Positions 43,881 through 53,197 of a DNA stretch of 64,000 nt are shown one piece after another. Numbering within the stretch: the stretch's first letter is position 1; each line of letters starts with the position of its first letter. Both the position numbers and the translations under genes were made by a program. Origin of the DNA: Desulfamplus sp. (GTDB taxonomy: Bacteria > Desulfobacterota > Desulfobacteria > Desulfobacterales > Desulfobacteraceae); contig JADFZQ010000010.1 of assembly GCA_015232455.1 (NCBI GenBank), positions 1-64,000 of the forward strand. The letters are read 5' to 3'. Under the pieces are notes generated by a model. That model did no database searches and was not told the DNA's origin. It was given only the letters and a program-made list of their open reading frames with translations.

Positions 43881-45659
43881 CTATCCTGTTTTAAAATTTA
43901 CAAAAATAATCTTATTAAGTTTTACATCAGGTAAAGCCTGCTTTAAAGCGTTTTGAACAATCTCAAGAAGTTCGCTCTCTGTCAATTTATCCCCTTTATC
44001 TGATTTAAGGGCATTGTTAATTACATCGTAGATAACACCCCTGTAGTAAGGCAATTTGCTATTTATAGCATCAAACGCGGTTGAGTGCGAATATTCAATT
44101 GAAACATCTAAAGAGATATATGTAACTCCATCATGCCTTTCAGGTGTAAAAATAATAAAATTTTCAAGATTAATAGTTCCGGGGGTCAACTCTTGAGACT
44201 CCTTTATAGTCATATCAGGAGCTTCGTTTTTAACAGATAAATTCTCTTCAACTTGAACCTTTGGTTGAGAAGAGCGGAGAAGTTCATCTACTTTTTCTTT
44301 AAAAAACATGAAATATAGACCAGCTACAGAACCAGCAATAAGGGTTAAAATTAGCAATATAATGATAATAATCTTAAGAAGAGAGCTTTTTTTCTTGGGT
44401 TTATCTTCTGCAATCTCCATAAGATCAGCAAGCTGTCTTACAGTCCCATCAGCAAGGGTTGTATCAGGCTCATCTGCCTCTTGAAGAATAACTTGAGCAT
44501 TATCATCTTCAGGAAGACCACTTTCAACATTCTGAACAGGTACAGAAGAACTCTTAAGGTCTTCGTCCATCTCCATGTCAGCCAAAATATCTTCATCTTC
44601 TTCTTCTGTTCCAGCAAGAAGTGCATCAATATCATCTTGAGATATGATATTTCTTACACCGTCATCGCCGCCCTCAGTAGCATTTTGCCTCTCTTTAGTT
44701 TCTTCATCAATATCATCAATATTTTGACTACCATCAGATACCAGATCATCACTATCTTTTAGAAATCCATCAATATCGTCTTGGGAAATCTCGTTAAGGA
44801 GATCGTCCATATCTCCTGCAGAGTCGTTAAGCAGTTTATCTAAATCACCGCCCGCAATATCATCAATACCACTATCAATATTAAAATCTGGATCATCTTC
44901 TGAGAGATTTACCTTAAAGTCATCATCTGACGGAGGTTTTCTTCGAGCGTTTACTATCTCGCTATCTTCGGTATCATCAACAATTTGACTTAATAGATTG
45001 TCAACTGTCTCTTGGGTTATAAGGCAATCTTCAATATTCCACGCTTCAGATGGATCAATAATCTCTTCATCAGATAGAGAATTTTTGTCTGGAATATCTT
45101 CTTCTACGGCTGAGGCAAAGTCTGATGATTCTATACTGTTATCAAGCTCATCAAGCCCAAGAGAATCTAAATTTATATCTGAAGATATGTCAGACTCTAA
45201 GTCTGGAATATCGTCAGTGGACATAAGTTTATCAATATCATCTTGAGAGATGAGATCAAACGCTCCTGAATCTTCCTCTTTATTATCCTTAATTATAGCA
45301 GTATCAGATTGACCAGAAGATTGTGAATTTAGCATTCTGTCAATATCATCTTGGGAAAGCTCCCCAAGATCGTCATCTTCATCATCTTCCTCTTCTTGTT
45401 CATCAAGAGTTGACTCTTCAAATAGGGCTTTATCGTCAATTTCAGAAGATGGGGTTAAATCTTTATCAGGTTCGTCAGAAACTAATGCTGCATTTAAAAG
45501 TCGATCAATATCGTCCTGAGATAACTCTCCTGCAATATCATCAATAGCGTCATCTCCGCTATTAACAATACTCTCTTCAGCCTCTTCAAGTGATTGGGCG
45601 TTGAGGAGTTTATCAATATCGTCCTGAGAGAACAGGACATCGTCATCAGAAGGGGACAT
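43881..45659 (-). CDS. FliL-like membrane protein with array of FliM-type CheY-binding motifs
   Basis: A 592-residue protein. The cytoplasmic N-terminal 425 residues are strongly acidic and carry six SQDDID motifs (starting at residues 11, 47, 102, 138, 292 and 340), usually followed by (K/R/A)LL, plus degenerate copies (TQETVDNLL at 215, GDLDKLL at 271, DMDDLL at 283). These copy the N-terminal peptide of FliM (here SQDEVDSLL), which binds CheY-P. A single membrane helix lies at 427-452. The C-terminal 110 residues (NLENFIIFTPERHDG, YISLDVSIEYS, IVQNALKQALPD, KIIFVNFKTG) resemble the periplasmic domain of FliL. It follows fliA in the flagellar operon. CheY capture near the motor is inferred. 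Confidence 0.75.
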   Translation of the reverse strand: MSPSDDDVLFSQDDIDKLLNAQSLEEAEESIVNSGDDAIDDIAGELSQDDIDRLLNAALVSDEPDKDLTPSSEIDDKALFEESTLDEQEEEDDEDDDLGELSQDDIDRMLNSQSSGQSDTAIIKDNKEEDSGAFDLISQDDIDKLMSTDDIPDLESDISSDINLDSLGLDELDNSIESSDFASAVEEDIPDKNSLSDEEIIDPSEAWNIEDCLITQETVDNLLSQIVDDTEDSEIVNARRKPPSDDDFKVNLSEDDPDFNIDSGIDDIAGGDLDKLLNDSAGDMDDLLNEISQDDIDGFLKDSDDLVSDGSQNIDDIDEETKERQNATEGGDDGVRNIISQDDIDALLAGTEEEDEDILADMEMDEDLKSSSVPVQNVESGLPEDDNAQVILQEADEPDTTLADGTVRQLADLMEIAEDKPKKKSSLLKIIIIILLILTLIAGSVAGLYFMFFKEKVDELLRSSQPKVQVEENLSVKNEAPDMTIKESQELTPGTINLENFIIFTPERHDGVTYISLDVSIEYSHSTAFDAINSKLPYYRGVIYDVINNALKSDKGDKLTESELLEIVQNALKQALPDVKLNKIIFVNFKTG

Positions 45660-45739
45660 TTGAGAACCTTTTTTGGGTCAACATTAAACAAGATAAATAG
45701 TTTTTATGGGGGTTAATCTTCAAAGTAAACTTTATGGAA

Positions 45740-46477
45740 TCAATCTTCAAAATGTTCTTTAAGTTTTGATTTTAGTTTATTTAAAATAGCAGTGTGAATT
45801 TGACAGATTCTTGACTCAGTAAGATTTAGAACTTCACCTATCTCTTTTAAGGTTAGCTCTTCATAATAATAGAGAGAGACGACTAACTGCTCTTTCTCGT
45901 TGAGTTTACTTATAGCATCAGCAAGCAAAGATTTTATCTCAGCTCTGTCAAACTCATCAAAAGGAGTATCTTTAACTTTTAAAGTTGATAGAAATCTTGT
46001 CTCAGATGATGTTTCATTGTTTTTTGTCTTTAAAAATGTATCCATGCTAAGTATTGTCGCCCCATGAATCTGGGTGAGAATATCGTTATACTCATCTATG
46101 GTTACACCTAATTCTGAGGCAATCTCTTCATCAGAGGGAATTACACCTTTGCTCTCCTCAAGTTTTTTAGTGGCAATATTAACATCTTGAATTTTTTTGC
46201 GAATTGAACGTGAGTATCTATCCATGTTTCTAAGTTCATCAAGGATTGCACCTCTGATTCTATATTGGGCATAGGTTTTTAAGGTTACATGCTTCTCTGG
46301 ATCAAACTTATCTACAGCATCAATAAGACCTAATGAACCAGCACTTATAAGTTCATCAAACAGCACACTTGAAGGAAGCCTGCGGGCAAATCCTGATGCA
46401 ATCTGTTTGACTAAGAAAGCATATTCCACAATCCTTGCTTCACGCCATGAAGGGTCTTTAAGAGCATTTTGTTTCAA
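45740..46477 (-). CDS. fliA: Flagellar sigma factor sigma-28 (FliA)
   Basis: A 245-residue sigma-70-family factor for late flagellar and chemotaxis genes. Region 2 contains DELISAGSLGLIDAVDKFD and LKTYAQYRIRGAILDELR. Region 3 has PSDEEIASELGVTIDEYN, and region 4 the ELTLKEIGEVLNLTESRICQIHTAIL helix-turn-helix. The SLGLIDAVDKFDP and IRGAILDELRxxD(R/W)xxRS motifs distinguish FliA from housekeeping sigma factors. The start lies 71 bases after flhG. Its anti-sigma partner FlgM is not encoded in this window. Confidence 0.95.
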   Translation of the reverse strand: MKQNALKDPSWREARIVEYAFLVKQIASGFARRLPSSVLFDELISAGSLGLIDAVDKFDPEKHVTLKTYAQYRIRGAILDELRNMDRYSRSIRKKIQDVNIATKKLEESKGVIPSDEEIASELGVTIDEYNDILTQIHGATILSMDTFLKTKNNETSSETRFLSTLKVKDTPFDEFDRAEIKSLLADAISKLNEKEQLVVSLYYYEELTLKEIGEVLNLTESRICQIHTAILNKLKSKLKEHFED

Positions 46478-46548
46478 TTTACTTTGTCCACTATTCTAAT
46501 TAAGCAGCCTTTTTGCCTTTTATGTTAAGGGCAGTTCCCCTATTAACT

Positions 46549-47445
46549 TCAATTCACTGCATCTAAAATTCTTTTCATAAAAAATTTGATATTACCATCT
46601 GAAGCTGCTCTGATTGGTGACTCTACTATTTTACGGGCAATCTCTTTAATTGCCATAGCAGAAGGAGAATCTGGTGCGTAATCCATAACAGTGCTTCTGT
46701 TTAAAACAGCTTTTTGAAGTTTTGGGTCAGATGGAATATTGCCAAGATACTCCAGAACAACGTTTTTAAGAAAACGACCAATTGCATTATCAAGAGTTGC
46801 ATAGACAGATTTTGCATCTTTTTTTGAATCTACCACATTGACCAATAGTTTAAAATACTTTGTTCCATATTCTTGAGACATAACTTTCATAAGTGCATAA
46901 GCATCTGTAATAGAGGTTGGTTCTCGCGTTGCAATAACAATACACTCATCAGCAGCGGAGTTAAAATATAAAACATTTGAAGATATTCCAGCACCAGTGT
47001 CAAGTAAGATAATATCTGCCATATTTTCAAGGGTTTCAAACTCTGTAAGAAGATTTAGTTTTTCTCCGTGTGTTAATTGAGTAAGATTTGCAAACCCTGA
47101 ACCACCAGCAATTATATGGACACCATGTTTAGTTGTTACCATAACTTCATGTAGAGTTCTCTCTCCATTTATGACATGGCTTATATTATATTTGGGTCGA
47201 AGATTGAATATAATATCAATATTTGCAAGACCAACATCTGCATCAACAATAACGACTCTTTTGCCAAGTGCATTCAATGCAATAGCAAGGTTTCCAACCA
47301 TATTTGTTTTACCCACCCCGCCTTTGCCACTGGTAACAGATATGACCCTTGGAACTCTCCGACTGCCGCCTGTAAAAACAGAAGGTGAGACTTTTGATAA
47401 AGAATCTGTCTTAACAATATTTCTTAATCCACTTGCCTGATCCAC
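46549..47445 (-). CDS. flhG: Flagellar number regulator FlhG (MinD-like ATPase)
   Basis: A 298-residue protein when started at the GTG at 47445, which has AGGAG (47454-47458) eight bases upstream and gives the typical N-terminus VDQASGLRNIV. An in-frame ATG at 47499 adds 18 atypical residues. The deviant Walker A is VTSGKGGVGKTNMVGNLA, and the switch DADVGLANIDI and DTGAGIS are present. FlhG keeps flagellar number low by acting on FlhF through its DQAxxLR peptide. The C-terminus (FFMKRILDAVN) could be the membrane-targeting helix. It sits between flhF and fliA, the usual order. Confidence 0.92.
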   Translation of the reverse strand: MDQASGLRNIVKTDSLSKVSPSVFTGGSRRVPRVISVTSGKGGVGKTNMVGNLAIALNALGKRVVIVDADVGLANIDIIFNLRPKYNISHVINGERTLHEVMVTTKHGVHIIAGGSGFANLTQLTHGEKLNLLTEFETLENMADIILLDTGAGISSNVLYFNSAADECIVIATREPTSITDAYALMKVMSQEYGTKYFKLLVNVVDSKKDAKSVYATLDNAIGRFLKNVVLEYLGNIPSDPKLQKAVLNRSTVMDYAPDSPSAMAIKEIARKIVESPIRAASDGNIKFFMKRILDAVN

Positions 47446-47559
47446 TTTATTATCTCCTATATATCGCTCTTCTGCCCTTATTCTTAACCTGATTACCATT
47501 TATTGCTATAATTTACTCTTGCCAAACAGAGATAATTTTGCATTTCCATCTACACTTAA

Positions 47560-48837
47560 CTACGATGCTCCACTTTGCTCTGATCCTAACATGATACTTA
47601 AAAGGTCTCTTGTATCTGGAATAATCAAATCTTCTGGCACTCGCTGTCCATTAGTAATGATAGATACTGGAAGCTGTAAATCACTTATCTGATCAAATAT
47701 TTTTCCACATCTCTTAGTTTCATCAATTTTTGTAAATACATAAGTTTCAGGATTTAATTTAGAGAAAGAGTTGACGGCCTCTCTCATATCTAAGAAACCC
47801 GTTGTTACACTCAAAACTAAGTGGACAGAGATTTTATAATCTCCTTTAGTAACATCAGAGAACTCTTTCATTCTTGCACTATCTGAATGGCTATGACCAG
47901 CAGTGTCAATAAGAACTACATCCATGCTACTCATCTTTTTTAAGGCACGAATGAAATCTTCTTGGTTAAATGCAGCAATACACAAAAGCCCCATTATAGA
48001 GGCATAAGCCTTGAGCTGTTCAAAAGCTCCTATTCGGTAGTTATCAATTGAGATAAGACCAACACGCTTTTTTCTCTTTATGCTTAAATCTGCTGCAAGT
48101 TTTGCAATTGTTGTGGTTTTGCCAACACCTGTAGGTCCAACAAAAGCAGCAATATGAGGCATACCAGAGTCAAGTTGTCTTGCAAAAATATCTCTTGTGT
48201 GAATATCTTTCATGCACTCTTTAATTACATGCTTCTTTAGGGGTTGAACAATTCCTCTGTGTCTTGCAATATCGCTCTCCATAGCAATTGATGCCCGCTG
48301 CAAAATAAGATGTGCCCGTTTTTCTGAAATTCCTGCTCTAAGAAGAGATGCTAAAATACCAGCAGATTCTGTGTGGTTAGAGAGGATAGATTCCATTCCA
48401 CTTCCAAAACCAACAAGTGATATTAAATCTTTAATATTGCTCAATTCATCAATTATAGCTGAATCGTTAAAATTAGATGAATGGTCAAAATCAGAGGAAG
48501 GTTGAGAAGAAAAAGAGTCAGAAGAGTTATTAAAAGAGTCAAAATTTGCAGAGGAGCTATCACCATCATTAACAGAGTTAGCCATATTTGCGTTTCTACG
48601 AGATATTTGTTCACTTATTTTTGCAAATTTTGAGAGCCGCTCACCACTGTTTTTAGCTGGTTCAATAACTCTTGGAGCTGCTTCAACTTCAAACATATCT
48701 TGCGAATATGGGTCTCTTGGGCTTTTAGGAACCCTTCTTGTAGCAAGAATTAAGGCATCACCTCCAAGTTCTTCTTTTATATCTGCAAGAGCCTTTTGAA
48801 TACTTCGAGCTTTATAAAGTTTGCTATTAGTGTTCAT
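47560..48837 (-). CDS. flhF: Flagellar placement GTPase FlhF
   Basis: A 425-residue SRP-type GTPase. It has an N-terminal basic start (YKARSIQKALADIKEELGGDALILATRRV), a Ser/Asn-rich linker (about 90-125), an N domain and a G domain with AFVGPTGVGKTTTIAKLAAD near 228-247, LISIDNYRIGAFEQL, DVVLIDTAGHS and FTKIDETKRCG. FlhF sets where flagella are built. It overlaps flhA by four bases and is followed by flhG, so stoichiometry may be coupled. The linker is Ser/Asp-rich, with repeats of SSD-like units. Confidence 0.94.
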   Translation of the reverse strand: MNTNSKLYKARSIQKALADIKEELGGDALILATRRVPKSPRDPYSQDMFEVEAAPRVIEPAKNSGERLSKFAKISEQISRRNANMANSVNDGDSSSANFDSFNNSSDSFSSQPSSDFDHSSNFNDSAIIDELSNIKDLISLVGFGSGMESILSNHTESAGILASLLRAGISEKRAHLILQRASIAMESDIARHRGIVQPLKKHVIKECMKDIHTRDIFARQLDSGMPHIAAFVGPTGVGKTTTIAKLAADLSIKRKKRVGLISIDNYRIGAFEQLKAYASIMGLLCIAAFNQEDFIRALKKMSSMDVVLIDTAGHSHSDSARMKEFSDVTKGDYKISVHLVLSVTTGFLDMREAVNSFSKLNPETYVFTKIDETKRCGKIFDQISDLQLPVSIITNGQRVPEDLIIPDTRDLLSIMLGSEQSGAS

Positions 48838-50933
48838 TTATTAATGGTCACCTTTCCGCCTGCCTGAAGATTTATGTCATCTACAATCTCAGCATGAGAC
48901 ACTACAAACACTGAAGGCAGAGCGTGTTCAATTAGTTTTCTGAAATGGCGGCGTAATGCAGGAGAACACATGACCACCGGCTGAACATCCATTGCAATCT
49001 GCTTTTCAACCTCGCTGCTTAGAGATTGAATAATCTGATCCACTGTCTGAGGTTCAACTGCAAGATATGAACCATGTTCAGTGTGCTTAATATTTTTGGT
49101 TAACATCTCTTCAAGAGTTCTATCAATAGTTATAACTTGAAGCACCTTGTTTGGCTGAATATATGGGGCAAGCATACCTTTTGCTATTCTTTGTCTTACA
49201 TATTCAGTCAAAAGGTCAGGGTCTTTACCCATTGGGGCGTAATCAGCAAGAGTCTCAACAATTGTTAACAAATCTCTAATTGAAATCCTCTCTCGTAAGA
49301 GATTTTGAAGAACCTTTTGTACCATTCCAAGAGTCATAAGATTTGGAATCAGCTCTTCAACAGCTTTTGGATTTGATTTGGCAAGATTATCCATAAGATG
49401 TTGAACCTCCTGGCGTCCAAGTAGATCATAAGCATTTTTACGAACAATTTCTGTGAGATGTGTTGCCATAACAGTTGAATTATCAACAACTGTATAACCT
49501 GCGAACTTTGCTTCATCTTCTCTATCTTTTGGAATCCAAAGTGCTGGTAGGTGAAACGCTGGCTCTGTGGTTGGAATGCCGTCAATTGCCCCTGCAACGC
49601 CGCCTGGATCCATTGCAAGCAGGTGGTTGACCATCAATTCACTTCCAGCAGCTTCAACTCCTTTAATCAAAACACGGTATTGGGCAGCACTTAACTGTAA
49701 ATTATCCCTAATATGAATTGGCGGAATAATAATACCCATTTCCGTTGCAAATTGCCTTCTAATTGCCCTGATTCTGCCAAGCAGCATTCCATCTTGCTGT
49801 TTATCAACAAGCGGAATCAAGCCATATCCAACTTCAAGTTCAATAGTATCAACATTAAGCAGATGCTCCACCTCTTCAGGAGAGCCACTCTCTTCAGGAG
49901 TCTCAGTTGGTTGAGTTGTTGAATCTGCTTCTCCATCTTCAGTTGTCTTTGCCTCTTTAAGAAAATACCAAGTTCCAGTAGCTAATATAACAGAAAGGCT
50001 CATAAAAGGAATTGTTGGAAGACCCGGGATAAGCCCCATGCAAAATATAATAAATGACCCTATATAAACAGGTGTTGGGCTTGATAAAAGATGTCCTATA
50101 AAATCTTTACCCATTCGATTTTCAGAACCTGCCCGTGATACCAAAAGACCAGATGCAGTTGAGATAAGAAGTGCTGGAATTTGGGATACAAGTCCATCAC
50201 CTACTGTAAGAAGAGTATAGTTGGTCAATGCTTCCATAACAGGCATTCCCTGCTGGAGAACTCCAATTATAAAGCCAGCTCCGATATTTATAATAGTAAT
50301 AATGATACCAGCAACCGCATCTCCGCTTACAAATTTACTTGCACCGTCCATAGCTCCATGAAACTCTGACTCTCTTGCAATAGCTTTTCTGCGTCTCTTT
50401 GCTTCAGCTTCGTCAATCATACCAGCGTTAAGGTCTGCATCTATTGCCATCTGTTTACCGGGCATGGCATCAAGAGTAAAACGTGCTGCAACCTCTGCAA
50501 TACGGCTTGCACCTTTAGTTATAACCATGAAGTTTATAAGAACCAGTATTATAAATATAATAAGCCCAACAACATAATTTCCACCAACTACAAAGTTGCC
50601 AAAGGACATTATAATTGCTCCAGCAGCAAGAGGTCCTTCGCTTCCATGAAGAAGAATCATACGGGTTGTGCCAATATTTAAAGCAAGACGAAAGAGGGTC
50701 AAGACAAGAAGAAGGGATGGAAAAATTGCAAAATCAAGAGGTTCTTTTGTGTACATAGTTGTAATCAGAACAATTACAGACATTGTGATATTAAGAGCAA
50801 GAAAAAAATCAAGCAAAATTGCGGGCAGAGGAAGAATCATTGCCATCAAAATACCAACCATTGCAACGACCATTGCAATGTCAGAGGACTCTTTTTTTAA
50901 AATTTGAAGGATTCCTGTATTTTCTTCAGCCAT
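48834..50933 (-). CDS. flhA: Flagellar export gate protein FlhA
   Basis: A 699-residue protein with about eight membrane helices in the first 310 residues. The conserved FHIPEP-family loop is visible (RIAEVAARFTLDAMPGKQMAIDADLNAGMIDEAEAKRRR, here split by the family pattern), as is a large cytoplasmic domain with IPPIHIRDNLQL, AFHLPALWI, NAYDLLGRQEVQHLMDNL and CSPALRRHFRKLIEHALP. FlhA with FlhB, FliP, FliQ and FliR forms the export gate. Length fits the family. It is separated from flhB by 200 bases that hold a palindromic element. Confidence 0.95.
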   Translation of the reverse strand: MAEENTGILQILKKESSDIAMVVAMVGILMAMILPLPAILLDFFLALNITMSVIVLITTMYTKEPLDFAIFPSLLLVLTLFRLALNIGTTRMILLHGSEGPLAAGAIIMSFGNFVVGGNYVVGLIIFIILVLINFMVITKGASRIAEVAARFTLDAMPGKQMAIDADLNAGMIDEAEAKRRRKAIARESEFHGAMDGASKFVSGDAVAGIIITIINIGAGFIIGVLQQGMPVMEALTNYTLLTVGDGLVSQIPALLISTASGLLVSRAGSENRMGKDFIGHLLSSPTPVYIGSFIIFCMGLIPGLPTIPFMSLSVILATGTWYFLKEAKTTEDGEADSTTQPTETPEESGSPEEVEHLLNVDTIELEVGYGLIPLVDKQQDGMLLGRIRAIRRQFATEMGIIIPPIHIRDNLQLSAAQYRVLIKGVEAAGSELMVNHLLAMDPGGVAGAIDGIPTTEPAFHLPALWIPKDREDEAKFAGYTVVDNSTVMATHLTEIVRKNAYDLLGRQEVQHLMDNLAKSNPKAVEELIPNLMTLGMVQKVLQNLLRERISIRDLLTIVETLADYAPMGKDPDLLTEYVRQRIAKGMLAPYIQPNKVLQVITIDRTLEEMLTKNIKHTEHGSYLAVEPQTVDQIIQSLSSEVEKQIAMDVQPVVMCSPALRRHFRKLIEHALPSVFVVSHAEIVDDINLQAGGKVTINK

Positions 50934-51056
50934 TGAATTTCCTCCTTATATATTTTAACAGATGATATTTCTTAACAGATAGATGTTTGACGGATGTGCC
51001 AAAAAAATGACATATCTAATTTAATAATACTCGAAACTATACCAGCAAGGTCATAG

Positions 51057-51082
51057 TAGGGAACAACGATCGTTGTTCTCTA
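51057..51082. repeat. Palindrome between flhB and flhA
   Basis: GAACAACGATCGTTGTTC at 51061-51078 is a perfect 18-bp palindrome, extended to 51057-51082 by TAGG/CTCTA with one G-T pair. It resembles the GTAGAG/CTCTAC elements at 41773-41804 and 55147-55172. All lie in gaps between flagellar-cluster genes. Confidence 0.65.
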
Positions 51083-51133
51083 GTAAATTTATTCCAGATT
51101 TGATTAATTTCTGGTGTTATTAAATTCCCATTC

Positions 51134-52207
51134 CTAAATACGTTTACCCTTTAATTTGTAAACATAGGCAAGAAGCTCTGCCACAGCTTGAAATAGATCA
51201 GGCGGAACTGTCTGACCTACTTCAACCATTGAATACAAATTCCGAGCCAACTCTTTGTTTTCCACAAGAGGAACTCCAGCCTCTTCTGCAATTCTCCTTA
51301 TGTTTGCAGCAACAGCACCAGCACCTTTTGCAAGAACAGTAGGTGCTTCCATTGTTGCACCATCATATTTTATAGCAACTGCAAGACGGGTCGGGTTGGT
51401 TACTACAACATCAGCTTTTGGAACATCTGCCATCATTCTCTGGCGTGCAGCCTGTGCCTGAATCTGTCTTATTTTAGATTTAATTTGAGGGTCTCCCTCT
51501 GTCTGTTTAAACTCCTCCTTGACCTCTTGTTTGGTCATCTTTTGATCCTCAAGAAACTGCCATTTTTGATAGGCATAATCAAGAATAGCAATAATTGCCA
51601 TAACTAAAAGAATTTTTATAACAATATTAAAAGATAACTCCATTATATAGAGAAGAATAAAAGAGATGCTGTTATCATAAAGCCTTATAATGTTATCAAT
51701 TTCACCTTTAACAGCAATATAGGCAACTGCAAAAACAATCACTAATTTTAGGACACTTTTAACAAGCTCAATCAAAGACCTTGATGAAAATATCCGCATT
51801 AATCCAGCAAGAGGGTTTATTTTAGATAGTTTAGGCTCAAGTGCTTCCCATGAGATATGGAATCCCACCTGAAATAGATTAGATGCAGCAGCAGCAAAAA
51901 ATACCGCAGCAAGAATAGGAATGAGCATCAGAAACATAATTTCTGAATAGCGGAAAAATAGGTTAATTACCTCACTGTCTGTCAATATCGGCACACCTTC
52001 AAAACGTAAGGTGTCGTCCATCATAGCAAGGCAGTTGTTGTATATCATTGATGCAAAGGCACGCAAAGCCAACACTCCTGCAAGCAAAACAAATACAGAG
52101 GGTATCTCCATACTTTTTGCAACCTGACCCTGTTCTCGAGCTTTAGTAAGTTTCCTCGCGGACGCATCTTCGGTCTTCTCGCCACCGCCACCCGGAGCTT
52201 CTGCCAT
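51134..52207 (-). CDS. flhB: Flagellar export gate protein FlhB
   Basis: A 357-residue protein with four membrane helices (about 36-53, 88-108, 145-168 and 188-210) and a cytoplasmic C-terminal domain. The specificity-switch site normally reads NPTH; here it is NPTR (Asn271-Pro-Thr-Arg274) within VVVTNPTRLAVAIKYDG. Autocleavage needs Asn and Pro, both present. The N-terminus has a Gly-rich AEAPGGGGEKTEDAS segment typical of FlhB. It starts three bases after the fliR stop. It switches export from hook to filament substrates together with FliK. Confidence 0.94.
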   Translation of the reverse strand: MAEAPGGGGEKTEDASARKLTKAREQGQVAKSMEIPSVFVLLAGVLALRAFASMIYNNCLAMMDDTLRFEGVPILTDSEVINLFFRYSEIMFLMLIPILAAVFFAAAASNLFQVGFHISWEALEPKLSKINPLAGLMRIFSSRSLIELVKSVLKLVIVFAVAYIAVKGEIDNIIRLYDNSISFILLYIMELSFNIVIKILLVMAIIAILDYAYQKWQFLEDQKMTKQEVKEEFKQTEGDPQIKSKIRQIQAQAARQRMMADVPKADVVVTNPTRLAVAIKYDGATMEAPTVLAKGAGAVAANIRRIAEEAGVPLVENKELARNLYSMVEVGQTVPPDLFQAVAELLAYVYKLKGKRI

Positions 52208-52210
52208 ATA

Positions 52211-53002
52211 TTAACCGCCTCCTGATGCCCAAAAAAATAGAGATAAGAATAGAGCTTTTAAACCGCCAATATACTCTCTTGTAACTATTTTGATAATTTC
52301 AAGAGAAAATCCAAAGAGCATAAACCCAACAAGGATTTGAAATGGAAAAGCTACTGTCATTATATTCATCTGAGGTGCAAATTTACCAGTCAGACCTAAA
52401 GCCACGTTTGTAAACAAAAGTGAGGCAATTACAGGTGCCCCAATCTTGATGGCAAGAACAAAAAGCTCTGTTCCTTGTTCAGTTAGCTTATCAAGGATAG
52501 CCTGTTTAAAGAAAAAAACACCAGGAGGAACTATTTTGAAACTATCTATGACACACAAAATGAGAATGTGGTGTCCATTAAATAGAAGAAAGATAAGAAG
52601 TGTCATCCAATATGAAATCTCTTCAAGAATGGAAACATTTGCTCCTGTTAATGGATCAACTACATTGACCATTGAAAATCCCATCTGAAACCCTATGATC
52701 TGCCCCGCAAACTGTATAGCACCAAGAAAGAATCTAACACAAAGTGAAAGCACAACGCCTATCATAAGTTCAGTGAAAATAAGCAGCCCTGTTTCAATCG
52801 CAGTTTCAGGAAAGATAGATGAGTCAATATCAACAACTGAATATAAAAGAAGAGATAAAACCATACAAAGGCAGGTTTTTACCATTCGTGGAACTACTCT
52901 TGTGGCGAAAATTGGGAGCATAAAGAGGACAACACTAAATCTTGCAAGAACAAGCAGAAAAACTTTGAACTCATCAACATTGTAAAGATTTAGTATGGGC
53001 AT
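52211..53002 (-). CDS. fliR: Flagellar export gate protein FliR
   Basis: A 263-residue membrane protein with about six helices. Features of the family include VLARFSVVLFMLPIFATRVVPRMVK, GFQMGFSMVNVVDPLTGANVSIL, the FNGHHILILCVIDSFKIVPPG loop and IGAPVIASLLFTNVALGLTGKFAPQMNIMTVAFPFQI. FliR forms part of the export gate with FliP and FliQ. A 195-base gap with a strong hairpin separates it from fliQ, unlike the tight spacing around flhB. Confidence 0.94.
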   Translation of the reverse strand: MPILNLYNVDEFKVFLLVLARFSVVLFMLPIFATRVVPRMVKTCLCMVLSLLLYSVVDIDSSIFPETAIETGLLIFTELMIGVVLSLCVRFFLGAIQFAGQIIGFQMGFSMVNVVDPLTGANVSILEEISYWMTLLIFLLFNGHHILILCVIDSFKIVPPGVFFFKQAILDKLTEQGTELFVLAIKIGAPVIASLLFTNVALGLTGKFAPQMNIMTVAFPFQILVGFMLFGFSLEIIKIVTREYIGGLKALFLSLFFWASGGG

Positions 53003-53046
53003 ATCAAAACCATATTAGAAAATTATAAAAACACATTAGAAAATTA

Positions 53047-53074
53047 TTATGGGCGATTCATCAATCGCCCATAA
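53047..53074. terminator. 12-bp hairpin in the fliQ-fliR gap
   Basis: TTATGGGCGATT (53047-53058) pairs exactly with AATCGCCCATAA (53063-53074) around a CATC loop. No long T-run follows on the minus strand, so it may be a partial terminator, an RNA stability element or a palindromic repeat, and not a full stop signal. Confidence 0.5.
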
Positions 53075-53197
53075 GGTTTATTTCTTTTAAATTATTCTTA
53101 CTACACAATATTAGAGTTCCTGTAAAATTTGACCTACCCTTTGAGGTTAATGGTGGAAAATGGGTTTGCAGGAAATCAAGTTATTGCTATGAAGTTT

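Noticed and set aside
47446-47499. ATG at 47499 as start of flhG.
   Set aside because: The GTG at 47445 has an AGGAG box at good spacing and yields the typical DQASGLR N-terminus; the upstream 18 residues are atypical.
50988-51006. Minus-strand TTGGCACATCCG upstream of flhA looks like a sigma-54 -24 element.
   Set aside because: There is no GC at the -12 position ten bases after GG, so the required spacing fails.
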